The translations under genes were made by a program, and so were the position numbers. The notes below the pieces were generated by a model that saw nothing but the letters and a program-made list of their open reading frames with translations, had not been told where the DNA came from and made no database searches. Shown here piece after piece: positions 23,701 to 32,498 of a stretch of DNA of 40,965 nucleotides (positions are counted from its first letter, which is position 1; the number at the start of each line of letters is the position of its first letter). The DNA lies in the NCBI RefSeq assembly GCF_001949145.1, contig NW_019091453.1, forward strand, positions 674,253 to 715,217, in the 5' to 3' direction. Source of the stretch: Acanthaster planci (Eukaryota > Echinodermata > Asteroidea > Valvatida > Acanthasteridae).

Positions 23701-26700
23701 TTACAATGTACTGGTACCGATGTGTGGTTGCAAACAAAATGCTTGCCTACTGCAGCGGTGGCCAATTAAAAAGATTGAAAACTTTTTTTTAACATGCGTT
23801 GAACTTCTAAGAAGTTCAGCAAACATCTGTGATAATCATATGCTGTTATAAATGGCACAAAAGAGGTGCATGTAGATCATGTCCTGCCTGGCTTGAAAAT
23901 GAAAAATTGATTAAGACTCAGTGGTGATGTAAAACAGTTGTCTATTTGATACATGTGTCAAAACATGCAGTTATTATGAACAGCATTCAATAGAACCACT
24001 TCATCCGTGACTACCATTACAGTCAGGCTGCCTTTGGTCACAACAAGGGAATTGACAGGAAATTAACTACAGTATGTTAATGTCCAGAGTAGATAAAGAT
24101 GTACAAGTAAGTTGGTTATAAGACATTAGGTGCAGATGAATGGGGGCTACCCAAGTACTGGCAGCCTGCAACAAATTTGAGGGCTTCCCACTGTCTACAA
24201 GAGATACCAGAAACAATTCAAGGGAATCTATGGCAGATCTAGTACAATATACAATTCTTACAGAAAGACGATTTCAGCTCACCATATAATGTGAACAAAA
24301 GACGGCAGATTTTAGCTCTTTTTTGGGGTAATCGACTAGCAAAAAATACTGAGAGGGTATTTAGTGTTGGTGGACAAGTGCAAGTGTCAGGGTCTTTGTC
24401 TACCAGCATACAAGGCTGTTGCTCAATCATTTTTGTTTTGGAAGGGGACATTGCTCAATGAGTTATGGCTCCAGAACTTCCAGAGACCAATCTCAGAGAC
24501 AAACTGAAAGCGTGTGGGTGGAAACCTCTGTGATGAATTATGAATTAATGGCGGGTTCCTCCTCCCTAAAGACACTCTGAATGTTACAGCGGGGGTTGAT
24601 TATGGTGTCTGCATGGGGGAGGGGATGTCACACGGTCCCCTTGACCACTTATATTGATTCAGACTATTGATAACTTACTTTGATTTCTTTGACAGCTTTC
24701 AGCCCAAGACCCTGGCTGTCAAACTTATGGATGGTGACAGAGTCAAATATTATGCCTTGGCTGTGGGCCCAGGCCAGGAAGTCCTCAATATGCTCCTCTC
24801 GATTGTGGTTTTCAAAGGAAACATCTGAAAAGTAAATGAATGACTGGCAAATTAAACATGAGAAGAGGGAGGGAAGGAGGGGGGGGACTTGACTTGGTAA
24901 AAACAGAGTCCTCCGTGCAGGGCCCGATTATCAAATAGGCACAGCATGCACCGTGCCCAGGGCCAACGAAAACTTCAGGGGCCTACATAAAGTTTGAGGG
25001 CACGTGACAATATCACAGTTGTGCCGTACAAACTCCAAAATCATGCATACACAAGAGAAAGTTTGAGCATCTCTCTCTGAATGTTAGCTCATAGCTTACT
25101 CTAGCTTAGCATCAATACCCAATGCATGGCAACACTGCTATCTGCATGTATCTATTTTCTTCATGGGTCTCTTCAGATGGCCTGCCATTGTACCATTTTA
25201 TATGATTAATATTACATGTATAATCTTTAACTACAATACCTCAAACACAACAATGAAACAAGGGCCTACAACAACCATTATTTGGAAGAAAACAAATGTG
25301 CTTGTCAGCGGATATGGGTACTGTGAGTCTACAAACACACTGGATATCTGACAAAAATAAAGTGAAAAATGAATGTCGGATTTTTACCGTGCTGTTTCTT
25401 GCGAATCTTCTCCACTAGGCTGTGGATCTGTAGGAATTCTTCCCATTGTTTGGCTGGAACCATGTGTGATGGTCTGCCAGCAACTAACACCGAACCAAAA
25501 ACAAAAAAACAAAAAAAACAAAAAACAAAAGGAAAGGAAGTGTTAAGTACTGAAAGTAAAGTGAACAAGAACAAATTTTAGAGTAAGGCATCGTTAGCTG
25601 TACGTTTGGTACAAAATGGGATGGACAGTTTCACCTCCATTAGAGGTCTTGTTCTTACGTTAGGTTTTTAATGCTGCAATGACTACATACCTCAAAGCCT
25701 ACTGAAGATACGCGTATACAGATTATACACATTTACATGTATGTGTAAATCTGTAAAATCTGTCACAAAAGCTCACCAAATACTGAATCATACATGTACA
25801 TCTGTTGGGGGGGGTGACTTTGGCTGGATTTCTAAACTTAGTGTTATAGACAAGGTAATACACACAATTAGTTTCTGCCATGCCCTCTAACTTTAGGCAC
25901 TTTGGCCTGGTGGGTCAAAAACAAAATCAAAATTCAAATGGTTTCTCATTCTATTCACTTTTGTTGAGTCACCTGATTTTACTATATAGGTTAATGACAG
26001 AGGAACCTGCAGACTTGTGAGTTATAAAAGTGAACAAAATCCTATCAGGCACCTTCTGAGTTATGGTGAAGCTGGGACAAACCCTACATCTCCCCAATAT
26101 TCTCAACGCCACTACTCTGAGGGCCTGTTTGTTTCACGGGGATCTGGATCTTGATCAGTGATCCCAAAGCTGGTTTGCTTTATCTTTAGGCGGGCTCTGG
26201 TGTCAATGAACAAGTATCGGATCACTGATAGCCATCCAAATCTGTGTAAAACAAACAGGCCCTGAATAATTTCACTTTGATCAAGAAGGAAGGTCACTAC
26301 TGCTTTGCACAGAAAATATTAAGATGGCCACTGAAAGTTACAGAATCACAAAGAATTGGCCACTGCGCTCTTCCACAGTGGCTGATTTTGAAGACAGCTG
26401 GAGGCTCCTGGCAAAAAAAATGCCTTGGGAATCAGAGATGATTAACATGGCTCCTTCAGTGAGAAAGACGTGTGGCTAAGACCCTGATATTAGCTGTTTC
26501 CACACTGAATCCCAATGAGAGTTGACAGTGGTTAAGTCAAACCGGATCTTCCTAATTGGAGCCATGACTGAAAAAAACTTCCACTCTCAGGCAGCTCAAT
26601 TTTGTTTTTGCAATCCGGAAATCCCGATGTGGCTCATGTTTCATTCCTGTTAGGTTTGTTAGCTGAGTTATTGCAGTGTTTGTAAATTAATACCTAGCAA

Positions 26701-29657
26701 CCTTTTTTGGAGGTGAAGGAAGAATTGGAAGGGGACAGAGTACCATCCATTCACAGGAGCCAGCACATAACAAATGTCTCACACAGAGAATGTGTGCCTA
26801 CAAATTTTATGCAACCTTTTACATCAACTACTGTTGAACATTTTCAGCTACTCTGGACTGAAATAAGACCATGGCTGTACTAGTTGACAGCTATCCACAA
26901 ATCTGGCATTTTATTTTATTTTCTATTAATACAAATAAACACAGAGAGTCAATTCCCATTGGAATAATAAAGTGCAGTATTAATCACCTGCTTCTGGGGT
27001 TCCCGGAACCAGGCACCTTAGGTTTGTACGCTTAGCCGGGGTAACCATAATCGGACAAAAATGCTGGGCCTTGTAACAAAAGACCGTACTCGGAACAAAA
27101 GACCAAGCTGCTGGGGTTAGCCACTATTTTTCACTTGGTATTGGCAGAGGTGCATGTAATCCGTCATTGTTTTGAAACAGTATACCACTGTTTGCGGCAT
27201 TCAGTGCCAGCGGATTATCAGCGGGGACAAAAGCGCTCCAGCGATGAGTGATACAGTACCGCTGCACGCTAGTCCAGCCGTGTTTGAAAAGACACCACTG
27301 GCATTCAGCAGCATACTGGGCCAATTCTGGGAACAAAGGAAATTAAGCAACACATTTGGGATCTCTTTACTAGGTGGCAGGCCTTACTGAAATACTCAGG
27401 CATCAATGGAGGTTGCCTGTCAGCTTAGAGTAGCACCACACAGTTATTCGTGTGGATGGAAACGTCTAGTACACTGTACAAGTAAATGATGTTATGATTT
27501 TTGAAGAATTTTGAAAAACGAAAATCTTGGAAATCGCCCAGGAACTTGTCCCGCAAATTCAATATAAACCTGGCAGAAAGTGGTTCAGAGGCATCGTTTC
27601 TGTAAAAAGTGATTAGAAAAACAATGAAATAGAAAACACTAGATTGATAAACTTGTTGGTTCTTGGCAGGCCTCAACATTAACCCTAACAGTCCTCAGTC
27701 CTCCAACAGGTGAAGGATTGAGGACTGTTAGGGTTAACGGTTGTCTGATTGCCCGGGGGACAAGTTATTTCTTAAGTAAGATTTGAAGCTTTGCAAGGTG
27801 GAAGAGACATGAGAAATGGGTTTGCGGATCCACCATGGAATCAATCTCTTTTGGGCAAGGTGTGGTTCTTAAAAGAACCGGTGAGTGTTAACTCGACGTT
27901 TCGGCCAGTGTGCTCTGGCCGTCCTCAGGAGAGTGTGCCAAACTGGAGTGGATAGCTAGTTATAAAGGTAATCCGCAAGTAGTGGAGCGTGGAACGGGAT
28001 TCGCAGGTTGAGTGAGTCAGTGTGTGCGCTGCTGCGTGAAGGTGTTGGATCCTGGAATTAGCGGGAAACCTTGGGTTCGGGTATAGGGGACCCTTATGCC
28101 GGGGGGGGGCGGGGGTGACTTTGGGTAGAGAAGACCCAAACGCCTGGGGTTGGGGGCATGGGTTTTGGGTATAGGGGACCCTACTGCCCAGGAGTGGGTG
28201 CCCGCTTGGGTGCTAGAAGTGGGTGCCAGATATCACTGAGTTTGAAACCGATGTCTTGGGGTAAGGTGTTGTGCCGGAAAATCTCTAATTTCTTCTTTTG
28301 GGCAAGTAAAAATTAAGGACAATTGCCCGATGGACAGGTACTTTTTTCTTGTATTAAAATGTCTGTTTTCGTGGCCAAGAATAGCAAATTTACCTTTGAT
28401 TTGTTTTTTCCTCTTCACAAAAGCTTATAAAAAGAGTTATGTGGTGTACAATGATTTTTGCATCATTACGTACATGTACAAACTTGTGTGTATTAAGCAG
28501 GTTGTACATTTAGCAGGGCACCTTTCCACGCAAGAGAAAATGTGTACACAAATAAATAGTAAAATACCCTTGTGTCTGGATACCAAACCTTACTGCTTAT
28601 TGCTCGCGTGGCACAGCAGAGCTTTGATGATGGCCAGAAGCTCAAAGACGGTTTTAAACGTGGCTGTGACTTCAACATTAGTAAATTTTGCCTGGTACTT
28701 GTGTGTGTATTTTTGCATATGTGACACCAGGCGAAATTGTCGAGTGGTTAAAAAATAGCCATTGCTTGAACTTGTATGAATGATGCATCAGAGTCCTGTG
28801 CACTCTCTGCATACCGCAATAGTTAGGGGTGATGTATATTCATGTCGTATTGTGGTGTAGCAATTTCATCAATGGTGATTGGTTGAAGGAGGAACTTACT
28901 GTCCCGGAAAGCAATGAGGATCTAAACCAGGGTTTGGGCAAATAAAATCTTACCTTGGGCACGTAAATTTTCAGTGCTACTTGGCCGATGGACAAGTAGT
29001 TTTAAAAAATCAATGTTGAGGCCTGGTTCTTGGCTCCTTGGATCCATTAAATTCAGTGCTAATGGAAGATCACTGTATGCATAGTTTTTCCAGTATTCCC
29101 AGGATAAGTACTGTAGTTGATACTATCACAAAAGCAGACACAAGACTAGGCGGGGCAGTGTGAAAGAATGCGTTTGTTACTGTGTAGTTAAAAAGGTTCA
29201 GGGGTCCAGCGCTGGTCTTGTGGGGTCTTGTGATGGTCTTGAGGGGTGTCAACTACATGTACAACACTGCCCACGAGACCCATGTTTAGCTTCTCACTGG
29301 CTACAAGACAACATAGAAAGTGTCAGTTATTGACTATTTTGATGCTTGGAAATGTGCCAGGTTTTCCAATGATATGGTGTCTGACCAAAGATAATGATTT
29401 GTCAAAATATCAAAGTAAACAGACGGCAATTTCATGCATAATTAATTGCTGGATCAACAGACTGGGAGGGAGCAGACAGGGTCCAGGCCTGCATTTGCAT
29501 CAACCCCTCAGACCTATCCATTGTTGGGTCTACAGTCAATTGATTACATCCACTTACTTTCCAGAATCTGTGAGCACAGTGCTGTAATTTCCTTTTTATC
29601 AGCTTTGGCCGTGTCCTCTGGATCCGGATTATACTTTCGTCTGCTCTTTCGTCCCAT
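11182..29657 (-). CDS. SETD3: SETD3, actin-histidine N-methyltransferase, complete coding sequence in 13 exons
   Basis: Exons in transcript order: 29657-29558, 25483-25388, 24824-24679, 23214-23142, 20791-20681, 20039-19959, 17792-17728, 17207-17149, 17033-16919, 14671-14430, 14045-13957, 13194-13034, 11769-11182. Together 1926 nt give 641 residues plus stop with every phase matching. SETD3 methylates the actin His73 side chain in the cytosol using S-adenosylmethionine. The split SET domain spans about residues 95-315. Active-site landmarks are PLWDMCNHTNG (Trp273, Asn277, His278), HNQIP (Asn255) and CIFYGLRSN (Tyr312, Arg315), one residue offset from human Trp274, Asn278, His279, Asn256, Tyr313 and Arg316. 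Asn256 and Trp274 are linked to histidine rather than lysine preference, and both are kept, so enzyme activity is expected. A Rubisco-LSMT-type substrate-binding domain follows (~380-480), then a Ser-rich tail. Human SETD3 has 594 residues; the excess is mostly in the tail. Confidence 0.96.
13034..13194 (-). CDS. SETD3: SETD3 exon 12
   Basis: Acceptor AACTGCAG, donor GTTGAG|GTGAGC. It encodes EELVIRMFDKNKTESLGRLI and LRVWTFLETRLSLLLKQYKT, aligned to human LWTFLEDRASLLLKTYKTT. Confidence 0.93.
13537..13720. mobile_element. MITE family B, TTAACCCCTT-ended, 184 bp
   Basis: Begins TTAACCCCTTCACTCCGG and ends CCGACGTTAAGGGGTTAA, so TTAA flanks inverted CCCCTT ends. It sits in SETD3 intron 11. No coding capacity. 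Confidence 0.7.
13957..14045 (-). CDS. SETD3: SETD3 exon 11, substrate-binding domain
   Basis: Acceptor TTAATTCTAG, donor GAGG|GTAGGT. It encodes STINLAVEGGDNPISPELIA and FLRVFSMDE, aligned to human PPISAQLLAFLRVFCMTEE. Confidence 0.92.
14430..14671 (-). CDS. SETD3: SETD3 exon 10, end of SET domain
   Basis: It encodes ITTSFNLQRDSCDGLALHDI, then GEQVCIFYGLRSN (conserved catalytic Tyr and following Arg) and KNDRLYAMKSQLLA, aligned to human KSDRLYAMKAEVLA. Acceptor TTTTAACAG, donor GCAGA|GTAAGA. Confidence 0.95.
15195..15460. repeat. Simple repeats: GT-rich then ACATGTAC-rich
   Basis: GTGTGTGT tracts at 15220-15242, then overlapping ACATGTAC palindromes around 15380-15455. The overlapping ORFs here are repeat artefacts. 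SETD3 intron 9. Confidence 0.7.
16919..17033 (-). CDS. SETD3: SETD3 exon 9, SET catalytic core
   Basis: It encodes WAVSAVMSRHNQIPSGDGSR and LIPLWDMCNHTNGV. NH of CNHTNG is the SET-family cofactor/catalytic NH motif. Acceptor TTTTACAG, donor GGAGTG|GTGAGT. The intron before it is only 115 bp (17034-17148). Confidence 0.95.
17149..17207 (-). CDS. SETD3: SETD3 exon 8
   Basis: A 59-nt exon encoding TQVDAAKLPLKESFTYDGY, matching human THPHANKLPLKDSFTYEDY. Acceptor GTATTGCAG, donor ATACAG|GTAGGA. Confidence 0.92.
17728..17792 (-). CDS. SETD3: SETD3 exon 7
   Basis: A 65-nt exon encoding TEALKQRKNIARQFAYFYKL plus FQ, matching human QYKNTARQYAYFYKVIQ. Acceptor CGCATGCAG, donor TTTCAG|GTTGGT. Confidence 0.9.
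18247..18378. mobile_element. MITE family C, right half only
   Basis: CAAAGTGAAT, GTAAAAGGCATTAGCG, GAGAACCAGC, CTCCATCATTTC and AAATGACATCAT follow the same order as 7785-7910. The left half is absent. Located in SETD3 intron 6. Confidence 0.65.
18782..18860. mobile_element. MITE family B, one end only
   Basis: TTAACCCCTTCGCGCTGGGA resembles the left end at 13537. No matching inverted end was found within several hundred bases, so this is a truncated or diverged copy; the right boundary given is arbitrary. Confidence 0.4.
19959..20039 (-). CDS. SETD3: SETD3 exon 6
   Basis: It encodes TLPNSYQVPLYFTPEELQQL, aligned to human TLPSEYDTPLYFEEDEVRYL. Acceptor AATATGAG lacks a good polypyrimidine tract but is the AG that keeps phase. 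Donor TACA|GTGAGT. Confidence 0.86.
20681..20791 (-). CDS. SETD3: SETD3 exon 5
   Basis: Acceptor CTCCTTTCAG, donor CATAA|GTATCC. It encodes GPLIRKDRVLQGMAHVALAL and ends SNWKAYI, aligned to human GPLYSQDRILQAMGNIALAF...FWQPYI. Confidence 0.9.
21695..21786 (+). repeat. ~90-bp repeat, copy 1 of 2
   Basis: Begins CCAGATTGTTAGA and ends GGTGAATGTGTGTACATGT. CCAGATTG and CAATCTGG inside form an inverted pair. Copy 2 is at 22483-22562. Both lie in SETD3 intron 4. Confidence 0.75.
21940..22115 (+). mobile_element. 3' tail of a LINE (CR1/L2-like)
   Basis: A T-rich stretch is followed by AATTCAGCTGACGCTGCGAG, CATGATTATTAATAAACC and (TGAA)n at 22090-22113. Ending in a short tandem repeat after an AATAAA-like motif is typical of CR1/L2-type LINE 3' ends. 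No reverse transcriptase is present. Confidence 0.55.
22483..22562 (+). repeat. ~80-bp repeat, copy 2 of 2
   Basis: Shares TTTTTAACAGTC, GAATGAACCAATCTGGAAAA and CAGGTGAATGTGTGTACATG with copy 1 at 21695, same orientation, 780 bp away. Confidence 0.75.
23142..23214 (-). CDS. SETD3: SETD3 exon 4
   Basis: Acceptor TTTCTACAG, donor GCTAG|GTAACA. It encodes EHDPFVAVPRKAMLSEDRVL, aligned to human EELFLWVPRKLLMTVESAKN. Confidence 0.9.
24679..24824 (-). CDS. SETD3: SETD3 exon 3, start of SET region
   Basis: Acceptor ACTTTTCAG, donor ATCAAA|GTAAGT. It encodes DVSFENHNREEHIEDFLAWA and ends FDSQGLGLKAVKEIK, matching human FKEEGFGLRATRDIK at the beginning of the SET fold. Confidence 0.93.
25388..25483 (-). 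CDS. SETD3: SETD3 exon 2
   Basis: It encodes KQWEEFLQIHSLVEKIRKKQ, matching vertebrate KEWEEYVQIRTLVEKIRKKQ. A T-rich run of ~45 nt (A-rich on + strand, about 25496-25540) precedes acceptor GTGTTAG. The nearer AG at GCTGGCAG would break phase, so the upstream AG is chosen. Donor CACG|GTAAAA. Confidence 0.88.
26120..26264. mobile_element. MITE family D, GGGCCTGTTTG-ended, ~145 bp
   Basis: Begins AGGGCCTGTTTGTTTCAC and ends GTAAAACAAACAGGCCCTG; the ends are inverted repeats. Inside, GGATCTGGATC mirrors the GGATCACTGATAGCCATCC region. CAGGG-type ends suggest a hAT-like origin. SETD3 intron 1. Confidence 0.65.
26983..27590 (+). mobile_element. MITE family A, copy in SETD3 intron 1
   Basis: Left end TTAATCACCTGC, right end GCAGAAAGTGGTTCA, degenerate inverted ends. 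It contains ACTCGGAACAAAAGACCAAG and the AGCGGATTATCAGCGGGGAC block in the same order as the 10372 copy. Confidence 0.7.
27679..27737. mobile_element. 59-bp TTAA-flanked hairpin, copy 1
   Basis: TTAACCCTAACAGTCCTCA pairs with TGAGGACTGTTAGGGTTAA around a loop containing AACAGGTGAAGG. It is a near-perfect hairpin of 59 bp including both TTAA ends, in SETD3 intron 1. Confidence 0.75.
27892..27931 (-). ncRNA. Hammerhead-ribozyme-like motif of Penelope-element type
   Basis: On the minus strand the order is CTC, CTGAGGA (core CUGANGA), a 6-bp stem II GGCCAG/CTGGCC with loop AGCACA, then GAAAC, GTC and GAG. GAG can pair with CTC to form stem I, with the cleavage position after GTC (27895). Minimal type I hammerheads of this kind are known from Penelope-like retroelements. 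Stem III is at most two base pairs and position 10.1 (C) has no partner, so activity would be weak or require a dimer. No reverse-transcriptase remnant was recognised around it. Confidence 0.6.
28079..28235 (+). repeat. G-rich imperfect repeats in SETD3 intron 1
   Basis: GGGTATAGGGGACCCT occurs at about 28080 and 28157, and GGGTGCC-type units follow near 28195-28230. A G9-C-G5 run at about 28100-28116 could form a quadruplex on the plus strand, which is the non-template strand's complement for SETD3. Confidence 0.6.
29558..29657 (-). CDS. SETD3: SETD3 exon 1 with start codon
   Basis: ATG at 29657-29655 opens MGRKSRRKYNPDPEDTAKAD, matching the vertebrate MGKKSR start and basic N-terminus; this fixes the start. 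Donor CTGGAAA|GTAAGT, phase 1. Confidence 0.92.
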
Positions 29658-30700
29658 CTTAAGCCAATAATGCATCCGACATTGGCAGAATTCCAAAGAG
29701 TTAGAAACAAAAAAAATTAGGCATAATTGCACAGACGCTCCAGAATAAAATTCACTGTGGCACAACGAAAAAAAAAAATCTATGCACTAACATTCAATGC
29801 CATCACCATGCTAAGGATGAGAACCACAGTCTACATACTTTGTGGTTAAACCTTAGGGGAGATGGGGGTTAGTCAAAATGATTTGCACAGAAAACAGAGC
29901 CTAATACAAAGAGAATTTATTCCAGAAAAAATAAGTATTCTGGTTTACGCATTCATGTGTGTAACAAATATAACCCAGATACAAATCTTCGACTTATTGA
30001 TGGTAAAATAAGTCATCCACCTTGAACATGACTACTTCACACTTTTATAGTCGTTCAGTGTTTTTAACTTTTTGCTACACTACAGGAAACAAGTTCATTT
30101 AAATATGTAGAACATGTACAACAGATGTACACAGAGTCTACAATGAGGTAGGCCTTGAGCACAGGGAACTCTGTTATAGTGCACAAAAGTTCAAAATTGG
30201 AACCTTGATGTAAAAGGCACTTCCTTCAAAGCTTCTTACATCAGCATACTGTAGAACTTTGTGACGATTTGTTACATGTGCTTGTACCTGACAATACAAA
30301 ACATGCATTACAATAACACATGTATCTTCTAACCATATTTTGTCAGCATTATCGCTGACCATGTCAAAATGTTAAAAGAAGTGATCAGAAGATTCCGATT
30401 TTCTCGGATTAGTCCTAAACAACATGAAACAGAACTAGGTCCTACAGCTACATACATCAGACTATCCAGCCAACCTTGTTAAAGTGGCTGTGCAAGAGGT
30501 CAGAGGGTAGGCCAATGCCTTCATTATGTATACATGTACATGTACGTCCGTGACCGTATAGTCACCAGGGCCTTTATTTTGCCACTTACTGTGAAAACCA
30601 ATCTGACTTGGGAAAGAGTTCCATCCACGGACATCACTTGACGCCCTGTGCGCAAACCTTTGTACGGGCCTACAGTGTTCTTCAAGGGTTTTGCGTAAAC

Positions 30701-31505
30701 TTGGACCCAAACCAATTCGGACCCATGCCAACTCAGACCCATGCCAACTCGGACCCAATACCAACTCAGACCCACGACCAACTCGGACCCACAACCAGCT
30801 CTGACCCATAACTAACTCAGACCCACGCCAACTCGAACCCACCCTGAGTCAACTCAGACCCAATCATAGTTTCTGCGTAATCAATTATCAGGATGTTCTA
30901 AATGACACTTTTCGCCTTTATTTTATTCAACCTTTCATTAACTGTACTGACAAATGTCAGAAGTAATTCTGATGCCCAAATAGGCGATGAAGTTTGATTT
31001 CCACTGGAATGTGAAAATGCTTTACTAAACCTCATACATTAGATTGACATCTAAACGGTACAGTCTAAAATTCTTTATGAGACAAAATTAAACGCTGTTG
31101 AATTGTGATAAATTATTACAACTTACACTGCAACTTTTAAGTGGATATGTAAACACCAGATTTTTATAGAAATGGGAATGATTAGAGTTTGAGGAAAGTT
31201 TTACAAGTAAATGATTATCTAGTGTACTGCTTAAAAGAAGTGGGTAAAAACCTTCTTGGTTGCAAACTGGAAAATCTAAGAAGCAAGGATATTTTTGTAT
31301 CCATGCTGAAATCCTTGCTGCTAGGGCTGTCAGGCTTTGTGCATTTTATTACCACAAAGTTGCAAAAATAGTATAAGGCTCGGTGGGTCCGAGTTGACTC
31401 TGGGTGGGTCCAAGTTAATTATGGGTCCGAGTTAGTATTGGGTCCGAGTTGGCTTTGAGTCCGAGTTGGCGTGGGTCTGAGTTGGCATGGGTCCAAGTTG
31501 ACCAG
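30701..31505. mobile_element. Foldback-type element 1, inverted arrays of ~16-bp units
   Basis: The left arm, 30701-30863, is about ten units of the form GGACCCATGCCAACTC (16-21 bp). The right arm, 31380-31505, is the same unit in reverse complement, about seven units. Both arms start outside with ACTTGGACCCA and have the same unusual 21-bp unit (CCCACC-GAGTCAACTC) next to last on the inner side, so they are one pair of terminal inverted repeats. The ~515-bp AT-rich interior has no convincing ORF. The design resembles sea-urchin TU and other foldback transposons. Confidence 0.7.
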
Positions 31506-31514
31506 ATCCTTTTT

Positions 31515-32498
31515 AAGTAGGGGGCCGGGGCCCAAAATTGCTTCAATATTTTCCTTGCTAAATTTGACATTTTAGGACATGTTATCACTTTCTGATTGCT
31601 AGTCAACTACTGCAAGGGAAAATTAGTGATGTCTGTATAAGGAACTATACACTACATGTATGGCAACGCGTACCAATCAGAATGGTTCAAATATGGTTCG
31701 AGCACGCAGGTACTGTAAAAGTTTACGAAGGCAACCTACCATTACCAGTGACAAGCTGCCTACAGCACAAAGCTACACATGCAATCTTGTTCGACATGCC
31801 CGGCCCCGTGATTCCAATCTTAGCTCCGCTCCGTGTTGTCACCTAGGCCTAGGCTAAACCTACTTGAAATTCCATTGATAGACTTATTTCATACCTTGTG
31901 AAGAGAATCAAGTAAACACAAAAAGTACACAGAATCCGAGAATACGGGGGTCAAAACATCAATTTACGCCAGCAATACCAGCCGCACCAGCGGCAGACCA
32001 CTCCTTCACGTAAAAATCCCCTGCTATATGTCGTGTGTATGTTATACATGTAAACGTAACGTATACGTGCGTCGATTGATGCCCTACATGCGCATAATAC
32101 ATACATGTACATGTACAGTGTACAATGTACAATGTACATACATGTACACGTACGTAACCGTGATCGATTCCCCAGACGGCCGGGCTACCGGGTACAAGCT
32201 CACTGTCGATGCGAACGTTGAGGGCAGGCTACTAAGCCACGGGATACTGGTTGCACAAGTTCATGGAGTCCACGTTTCAGCCAAGTTGGAGCTGGAGAAT
32301 ATTTGATTGTTTTTATCAACCAGCATTTCATTGCAACCCCATTTTAGGCTTTCCTGTCTTTATCGCAAGCACAGTTTTCGTAAGTGTTGAGATTGGTCCG
32401 TTTTCTGATGTAAATGGTTCTGTTTGTCATGTCGTGCTTTGTGTACCGTAACCGTCAATGGCAGTGTCGGGCGGGTGTCGGTGTCAGGCGGGTGTCGG
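31515..32498. promoter_or_regulatory. Candidate divergent promoter region of SETD3 and CCNK
   Basis: This is the only clearly CpG-enriched stretch between the two divergent genes, especially 32030-32240. It lies between two foldback-type repeat elements. In human the same gene pair shares a bidirectional promoter. Untranslated first exons of both genes probably lie near here, but no start site, TATA box or confident donor can be named. It also contains an ACATGTAC/TACAATG simple-repeat patch at 32100-32155. The call is by position and composition only. Confidence 0.35.

Larger units (their letters stand above)
11770..25387 (-). other. SETD3 introns 2-12
   Basis: Introns are 24825-25387, 23215-24678, 20792-23141, 20040-20680, 17793-19958, 17208-17727, 17034-17148, 14672-16918, 14046-14429, 13195-13956 and 11770-13033. 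Contents recognised are MITE B (13537, 18782), MITE C half (18247), a LINE tail (21940), paired repeats (21695, 22483) and simple repeats (15195). Intron 12 and intron 3 show no recognisable element. Confidence 0.7.
25484..29557 (-). other. SETD3 intron 1, ~4.1 kb, transposon-rich
   Basis: From right to left it holds no recognised element to ~28240, then G-rich repeats (28079), hammerhead-like motif (27892), 59-bp hairpin (27679), MITE A (26983) and MITE D (26120). The ORF of 142 codons at 28330 has no recognisable domain and is judged non-coding. Confidence 0.65.

Noticed and set aside
28330-28758. 142-codon ORF in SETD3 intron 1
   Set aside because: Composition is that of random intron sequence; no family recognised.
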